From an uncultured Asticcacaulis sp. (GTDB taxonomy: Bacteria > Pseudomonadota > Alphaproteobacteria > Caulobacterales > Caulobacteraceae), in the NCBI GenBank assembly GCA_946482045.1, contig CAMLPZ010000111.1, forward strand, positions 1 through 12,280: DNA of 12,280 nucleotides, in the 5' to 3' direction. Position 1 is the stretch's first letter. Each line of letters begins with the position of its first letter. The position numbers and the translations under genes were made by a program. The notes beneath the pieces are model-generated. The model was not told the origin of the DNA, ran no database searches, and saw only the letters and a list, made by a program, of their open reading frames with translations. Below are positions 7,012 through 12,280 of the stretch, piece after piece.

Positions 7012-8187
7012 ATGATCCGCGCCCTCCTCATCCTCTGTGCCTGTCTGTCGCTGACCGGCTGTCTCAGCATGCCGCGCGAGCTGTTCGACGACGCGGCGCA
7101 GAAACAGGCGCAGCCGGCCGGCTTTATCGCCGTCCGCATGACGTCCGACGACAATCAGCTCACCGAACGGCTGGAACAGGACCTGCGCACCCAAAGGCAG
7201 GCACGACCTCATTCCGGTCCCCTGTCGATCCTGGCCCTGTCCGGCGGTGGGGCGGACGGCGCATTTGGTGCCGGTGTGCTCAATGGCTGGACGGCACGCG
7301 GTGACCGCCCGGAGTTCGATGTCGTTACCGGCGTCTCGACCGGTGCCCTGATCGCGCCTTTTGCTTATCTCGGCAGCGAATATGACGATCGCCTGCGTGA
7401 CGCCTATACCAGCGGCATCGCGACCAAAGCCATGTCGAAGCGCGGTGTCGGCGCCTTGTTCACACCTGGTATGTTCAGTTCTCGGCGCTTCGCCGCACTG
7501 GTCGAACACTTCGTCGACGTACCTCTGATCGAAGCCATCGCCGCCAGGACCGAGCAGGGCGGCCGGCTCTACGTCGCCACCACCAATCTCGATACGCAAA
7601 GCGGTGTCATCTGGGATATTGGGGCTATAGCCGTTCAGGGCGCCGCCAGGGACCGTCGCGATGGAGGGGATGCGGGAAGAACGGAAGCCTGCGTGCTGAT
7701 CCGCGAAATCCTTGCGGCGTCGGCCAGCGTCCCTGGCGCCTTCGCGCCGGTCATGATTACGACGCAGACGGCGGACGGACGCCAGATAGAGGAAATGCAC
7801 GTCGACGGCAGCGTCACCTTGCCGTTTTTTGTCCTGCCGGAATCGATGCTGAGCTGGACGGTGCCGCAGGACTTGCGCTCGAACGCGAGCATATATGTGC
7901 TGATTAACGGAAATGTCAGCCCGCACTTTGCGGTCACCCGTAACCGCAGCCTGGACGTGGCGGCGCGCAGCCTCGATACGCTGACGCGGGCACAGGCACG
8001 CACGACGCTGATATCCATTCGCGGATTCGCCGCGCGCAATGGGGTCGGGGTGCTGACCGCCAGCATTCCCGACAATTTCAGTGGCGGCGGCCTCTTGGCC
8101 TTCGATAAGGACAGTATGAAGCGCGTCTTCGCCCTGGGTTATGCACGGGGATTGACGGGCGACGCATTCAGCCCGGACGGGCGATGA
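7012..8187 (+). CDS. Patatin-like phospholipase, predicted lipoprotein
   Basis: This is a patatin-family serine lipid acyl hydrolase of unknown substrate. With the start at ATG 7012 it has 391 residues and a clean lipoprotein signal, MIRALLILCACLSLTGC, with lipidated Cys17 in LTGC. The next residues (Leu-Ser, no Asp at +2) suit outer-membrane sorting by the Lol rule, at the periplasmic face. The patatin domain shows the oxyanion loop LALSGGGADGAFGAG, the nucleophile elbow GVSTG with Ser109, REILAASASVPGAF, and the second dyad residue Asp265 in HVDGS. All catalytic elements are present, so it should be active. ATG 6997 is an alternative start, five residues longer. A TTG at 6910 would begin inside the terminator and is unlikely. 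Its 3' end overlaps the convergent desaturase gene by 49 bp. Confidence 0.9.
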   Translation: MIRALLILCACLSLTGCLSMPRELFDDAAQKQAQPAGFIAVRMTSDDNQLTERLEQDLRTQRQARPHSGPLSILALSGGGADGAFGAGVLNGWTARGDRPEFDVVTGVSTGALIAPFAYLGSEYDDRLRDAYTSGIATKAMSKRGVGALFTPGMFSSRRFAALVEHFVDVPLIEAIAARTEQGGRLYVATTNLDTQSGVIWDIGAIAVQGAARDRRDGGDAGRTEACVLIREILAASASVPGAFAPVMITTQTADGRQIEEMHVDGSVTLPFFVLPESMLSWTVPQDLRSNASIYVLINGNVSPHFAVTRNRSLDVAARSLDTLTRAQARTTLISIRGFAARNGVGVLTASIPDNFSGGGLLAFDKDSMKRVFALGYARGLTGDAFSPDGR

Positions 8188-9158
8188 GGGCGGGCAATCA
8201 CGCGCCACGACAGAACGAAGGGATGAACCAGACTGCCCGTGGCGCTGTGAACGTCTTCCTCGCCGGGTGCGCCAAAGCGCAGCCTCTGCCGGGCTTCAGG
8301 CAGACGCAGGGTGCCGAAGAGCCGGTCCCAAACGGCCAGGCATGAGCCGAAATTGCAGTCATAATGCGCCGGATCGTCGGAGTGATGCAGGTGGTGGTGG
8401 CCGGGGCTCAGGAACCATTTTCCCAGCTCCCCCGTAAAGGCGATCCGTATATGCGAATGCTGGAGATGGACAATGGTGTAAAGGAACGCCACCAGGATAA
8501 TGTTAGTCCCGGAAACCTGTGCCACGTGGACCTCGCCGAGCAGGTACTGACCCGCGCCCTGTATGGTGCCGACCGTCAAGGCCAGGATATTGGAGAAGAT
8601 CAGGCTGTCGACGGGATGCATGCGCGCCGCTGTAAAGGGCGTCAGCACTTCGGCGGTGTGATGTACGCGATGAAACGGCCATAGCCAGGCCGTACGGTGC
8701 TTGAACCAGTGATCGAACCAGTATCCGAAGTCGTAGGCCAGAAAGGTTGCTATCGTCAAAATCATCATGCCTGTTGCGCCGGGCAGAAGCGCCGGCGACG
8801 CTCCAAACGTGGCTTGCAACTGCGTACTGGCAAACTGGCTGACGCTCCGTGCCGAGATCAGTCCCCAGCCGATGAGCGACAGGGTGACGAAGGTGTTGAG
8901 CAGAAACATCCCCAAATCCGCGTGCGCCGAGCGATGTCTCCAGATGCGGCCGGGAAAGAGCGCCCGTGCCAGCGCTTTCAAGGACAAGGGACGCCTACGG
9001 CGGCGGCGGCGAACACCAAGAAATACGGCGGAAATGACCAGTGCGGCCATCAGCGACATCACCGAAAAGGTAGATCCGGCCGCCAGAAAGACGCGCGCCA
9101 GCACGTCGCTGATGGCGCCAAGGCTTTGGGTCAAGACGGATAGGCTACTTGTCTGCAT
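8139..9158 (-). CDS. Fatty acid hydroxylase / sterol desaturase family membrane protein
   Basis: This is an integral membrane di-iron oxygenase of the fatty acid hydroxylase superfamily, 339 residues; its substrate (fatty acid, hopanoid, carotenoid or other lipid) cannot be told. The family's His boxes are present: DHWFKH (His150, His154), HRVHH (His163, His166, His167), HLQHSH (His231-236) and HHHLHH (within 254-259). Hydrophobic segments lie near residues 30-49, 82-102, 128-146, 185-200 and 216-230. Seven arginines (50-56), encoded by a CGG/CGC-type repeat, follow the first helix and fit the positive-inside rule. The ribosome binding site TAAGG (9170-9166, read on the minus strand) is seven bases before the ATG. 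The gene is convergent with and overlaps the patatin gene, and divergent from the secreted-protein gene. It interrupts the + orientation between sucB and lpdA. Confidence 0.92.
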   Translation of the reverse strand: MQTSSLSVLTQSLGAISDVLARVFLAAGSTFSVMSLMAALVISAVFLGVRRRRRRRPLSLKALARALFPGRIWRHRSAHADLGMFLLNTFVTLSLIGWGLISARSVSQFASTQLQATFGASPALLPGATGMMILTIATFLAYDFGYWFDHWFKHRTAWLWPFHRVHHTAEVLTPFTAARMHPVDSLIFSNILALTVGTIQGAGQYLLGEVHVAQVSGTNIILVAFLYTIVHLQHSHIRIAFTGELGKWFLSPGHHHLHHSDDPAHYDCNFGSCLAVWDRLFGTLRLPEARQRLRFGAPGEEDVHSATGSLVHPFVLSWRVIARPHRPSGLNASPVNPRA

Positions 9159-9297
9159 GCCATTACCTTAGGAGGATGGCTTTGATATTGACTTAATCGC
9201 CACGGCCTCGGGCAAAAAAAGCGCGGGTCCTGAAACGCCGAGACAAATCCAGCGCTTTGTGATTAGTCTATTTGAAATAATAAATCCGGGGAGCTTC
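9159..9297. promoter_or_regulatory. Divergent intergenic region with presumed promoters
   Basis: These 139 bp separate the desaturase (-) from the secreted-protein gene (+) and must hold the start signals of both. I find no -35/-10 pair good enough to call. A short inverted repeat AAAGCGC (9218-9224)/GCGCTTT (9252-9258) lies in the middle, and the right end (9260-9285) is AT-rich. Confidence 0.4.
9288..9293 (+). promoter_or_regulatory. Ribosome binding site of the secreted-protein gene
   Basis: GGGGAG lies four bases before ATG 9298. It fixes the start there instead of at the in-frame GTG at 9259, which would place 13 residues before the signal peptide. Confidence 0.6.
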
Positions 9298-10176
9298 ATG
9301 ACCATCCGTACATTGCTGGCTTCAGCCATCGTCGCCGCGACCGCCTTATCCCTGGCGGCGCCTCTGCACGCCGAAACACGCTCTCAAGCCATGCGCCGCA
9401 AGGAGGTGTTTACCGACCAGGATGCGGAAAAAGGCCAGGTGCATGTCAAGGCCGCCATGACGGTGCCCATGGAAACGTTGTTGGCGAAGGCCAATATCCA
9501 GCATCCCCAAAACATGCTGCAATATGGCCTGGGGCTTTATCTTGGCCGCCCGTCGGCAACGGCGTCCATGCCTCAGGGCGAAAAGGAAAAGCTCAAGGCC
9601 GCCTATCGCGCCCTGCTGGACCAATACCTGACTTCCAGCGACAAGTTCGGCAGCGTCACCTTCGACGAAGACGCCATGCTCGACAACGGCGATTTCTGGG
9701 TCTACCTGGCGCAGCATATCGGACGGCCAAAGGAGCGCCAGCCGCTCAATCAGGTTGGAGCCGGGGTCGATTCGACCGGGGCGGCCACCAACATATTCAT
9801 GGTCGATCGCATGGAAAACGATGCCGACGACTACAACCTCGTCACCGAACCCATCATCCGCCGCCAGGTGGCCAATGCCGCCATTACCTGTACCACGACG
9901 GCGCGGTCGTTCGCGCGCATGAAGAAGGCCCAGACGGTCGCCCTCGCCGAAACCAAGCTGACGCTGGAAAAATACGCCGAAATGCGCGTGACGGCGGCGC
10001 GCATCTACCGTACTTCCTACGTGCTTGGCGTTCGTGCCTGTGCGACCGAGACCAACTTTATGATGGCCGCTGATTTTGCCGGCCAAAACCTGGGCGCGCT
10101 GGGCACATTGCAGGATGATCCAGCGGCGCAACTGGCCAACCTGCAGGGCGCCGACGCCCCTAAACTTGAGGAATAG
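9298..10176 (+). CDS. Hypothetical secreted (periplasmic) protein
   Basis: I do not recognise this protein. It has 292 residues with a clear Sec signal peptide (TIRTLLASAIVAATALSLAAP) and likely cleavage after LHA (residue 25), so it is probably periplasmic. The mature part is polar, without further membrane segments, and rich in Ala, Lys, Glu and Asp. After the signal it has only two cysteines (Cys198 in ITCTT and Cys248 in RACATE), which could form a disulfide. The stretch around 200-245 looks helical (KKAQTVALAETKLTLEKYAEM). There is no catalytic motif or lipobox that I can defend. It starts 140 bp from the divergent desaturase gene. The next gene, in the same direction, is 101 bp on beyond a long inverted repeat, so the two may be separate units. 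Confidence 0.8.
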   Translation: MTIRTLLASAIVAATALSLAAPLHAETRSQAMRRKEVFTDQDAEKGQVHVKAAMTVPMETLLAKANIQHPQNMLQYGLGLYLGRPSATASMPQGEKEKLKAAYRALLDQYLTSSDKFGSVTFDEDAMLDNGDFWVYLAQHIGRPKERQPLNQVGAGVDSTGAATNIFMVDRMENDADDYNLVTEPIIRRQVANAAITCTTTARSFARMKKAQTVALAETKLTLEKYAEMRVTAARIYRTSYVLGVRACATETNFMMAADFAGQNLGALGTLQDDPAAQLANLQGADAPKLEE

Positions 10177-10204
10177 CCTCAAAATACGGGGAATAGCCAG
10201 GATG

Positions 10205-10242
10205 CGCGGTTTAGGTTAATATCGGTGTTAACCGAAACCGCG
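10205..10242. promoter_or_regulatory. 38-bp near-perfect inverted repeat upstream of the membrane-protein gene
   Basis: Arms 10205-10219 and 10228-10242 are complementary at 14 of 15 positions (A10213 against G10234), around an 8-bp centre TATCGGTG. The inner part is GGTTAA-N8-TTAACC and the outer part CGCGGTTT/AAACCGCG. It ends 35 bp before the ATG at 10278. No T-tract follows, so it is more likely an operator or a leader hairpin than a terminator for the gene upstream. A perfect 10-bp palindrome GCGGGCCCGC (10251-10260) follows closely. Confidence 0.75.
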
Positions 10243-10265
10243 ACGCCCTTGCGGGCCCGCGCACC

Positions 10266-10273
10266 GAGGGGGG
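10266..10273 (+). promoter_or_regulatory. Ribosome binding site of the membrane-protein gene
   Basis: GAGGGGGG lies four bases before ATG 10278. It supports that start, which also sits directly before the first hydrophobic segment. Confidence 0.55.
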
Positions 10274-10277
10274 TAAC

Positions 10278-10811
10278 ATGAAGTTTTTCCGGTATTTGCT
10301 CGTCGCTATCACCGTTCTCTACGCCGCATGGATCGCCTTCCCGGTGGCCAGGAACTTCCTCTTCCCGCCGGACATGGGCCAGTCCGTGCCGTCGATGCAG
10401 GCCGATCGCATTGATCACTCGGCGGGCTCAGGAGCAATGGACGGCGAGACGACGATCCCCATGGACTCGATCCAGGGCGATACAGCCGTCGAAGCCATCG
10501 AAACCCAGAATACCCCGGTCGTAGCACTTTGGGCCGGCGTCATCCTGCTCTATCTGGTCGCGGCGCTGTTGCACGCCAACGGCAATGTCCGCGCTGCCCT
10601 GACCTATGCCCTTGGATTTCTGGCCGACCTGGCCCTGACCTACCTGACTTCGGGCAGCCCGGGTTTTGGTATAACCGACAAGCTTTTCGATGTCCTGTCG
10701 ACCTGGGACCCGCGCTATGTGCTGACGTTGCTGGCACTGGTGTTGGGCCTCATGATCTATGCATCGAGGCTGCGGCCAAAGCCCAAAATGATGCGCGCCG
10801 AGTTCGACTAG
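10278..10811 (+). CDS. Hypothetical inner-membrane protein with four predicted helices
   Basis: I do not recognise this protein. It has 177 residues with four hydrophobic segments at about 4-24, 80-99, 104-124 and 146-163. A 55-residue acidic, Ser/Asp/Met-containing loop (about 25-79) follows the first helix. Positive charges at the N-terminus (KFFR) and in the C-terminal tail (RLRPKPK) predict both ends in the cytoplasm and the long loop in the periplasm. There are no cysteines and no catalytic motif. It has its own strong ribosome binding site and sits behind the 38-bp inverted repeat. It ends 129 bp before lpdA in the same direction. A functional link to lpdA is possible but is suggested only by position. 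Confidence 0.8.
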   Translation: MKFFRYLLVAITVLYAAWIAFPVARNFLFPPDMGQSVPSMQADRIDHSAGSGAMDGETTIPMDSIQGDTAVEAIETQNTPVVALWAGVILLYLVAALLHANGNVRAALTYALGFLADLALTYLTSGSPGFGITDKLFDVLSTWDPRYVLTLLALVLGLMIYASRLRPKPKMMRAEFD

Positions 10812-10868
10812 TTTAAGCTGTTACGTCTTCTGGAGTATGCTCTGAAGATTCGCCATATCCCATGAGTT

Positions 10869-10899
10869 TTGACTTGACCCGCTGGGCCTGGGCTCTTAC
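10869..10899 (+). promoter_or_regulatory. Possible sigma-70-type promoter for lpdA
   Basis: TTGACT (10869-10874), a 17-bp spacer and GCTCTTAC (10892-10899) resemble the caulobacterial housekeeping promoter pattern of TTGAC and GCTANAWC, with two mismatches in the second element. Transcription would start about 35-40 bases before the GTG. This is a weak call from pattern alone. Confidence 0.25.
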
Positions 10900-10926
10900 G
10901 TGCTGGGCATCCGAATTCCTTGACGT

Positions 10927-10933
10927 GAGAGGG
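10927..10933 (+). promoter_or_regulatory. lpdA ribosome binding site
   Basis: GAGAGGG lies seven bases before GTG 10941. With the in-frame TGA at 10926-10928 it leaves that GTG as the only plausible start. Confidence 0.75.
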
Positions 10934-10940
10934 CTTTGAC

Positions 10941-12280
<1,340 letters not shown>

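Noticed and set aside
9259..9297. N-terminal extension of the secreted protein from GTG 9259
   Set aside because: No ribosome binding site precedes it, while ATG 9298 has GGGGAG upstream and starts a normal signal peptide.
10216..10231. CtrA binding site (TTAA-N7-TTAA) upstream of the membrane-protein gene
   Set aside because: The spacing between the two TTAA boxes is eight, not seven, and the boxes are explained by the longer inverted repeat. It remains possible only with relaxed spacing.

Overview
The window looks like an alphaproteobacterial chromosome, most likely Caulobacterales. This is inferred from protein flavour, high GC with G/C-ending codons, and the order sucC-sucD-sucA-sucB followed some distance on by lpdA. 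I cannot name a genus from the sequence alone. There are no mobile elements, tRNA or rRNA genes, CRISPR arrays or phage genes.

Positions 1-6821 carry the second half of the TCA cycle on the + strand. The order is sucC (its 5' end lies outside the window), sucD, sucA (2-oxoglutarate dehydrogenase E1) and sucB (E2). E1 and E2, with the E3 encoded at the far right (lpdA, cut by the window end), make succinyl-CoA from 2-oxoglutarate. SucCD then converts succinyl-CoA to succinate with formation of a nucleoside triphosphate. A bidirectional intrinsic terminator (6871-6912) closes this block.

The sucD-sucA gap (1930-2273) has no gene but is dense in structure. It holds a bulged hairpin, a 17-bp perfect inverted repeat, a hairpin that overlaps it, a ~20-bp hairpin, and two near-identical small stem-loops. 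Both stem-loops have a 12-nt loop, their stems covary, and the second abuts the sucA ribosome binding site. This is the best candidate in the window for an undescribed cis-regulatory RNA.

Between sucB and lpdA lie four accessory genes: a patatin-like lipoprotein (+), a fatty acid hydroxylase/sterol desaturase family membrane enzyme (-) whose 3' end overlaps the patatin gene by 49 bp, an unrecognised secreted protein (+) and an unrecognised four-helix membrane protein (+). The last is preceded by a near-perfect 38-bp inverted repeat. lpdA starts at a GTG with a good ribosome binding site and is probably transcribed from its own promoter.

The other notable gene-level feature is SucB, which has two tandem lipoyl domains whose cores are about 89% identical in DNA. 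I see no defence, secretion or biosynthetic system.
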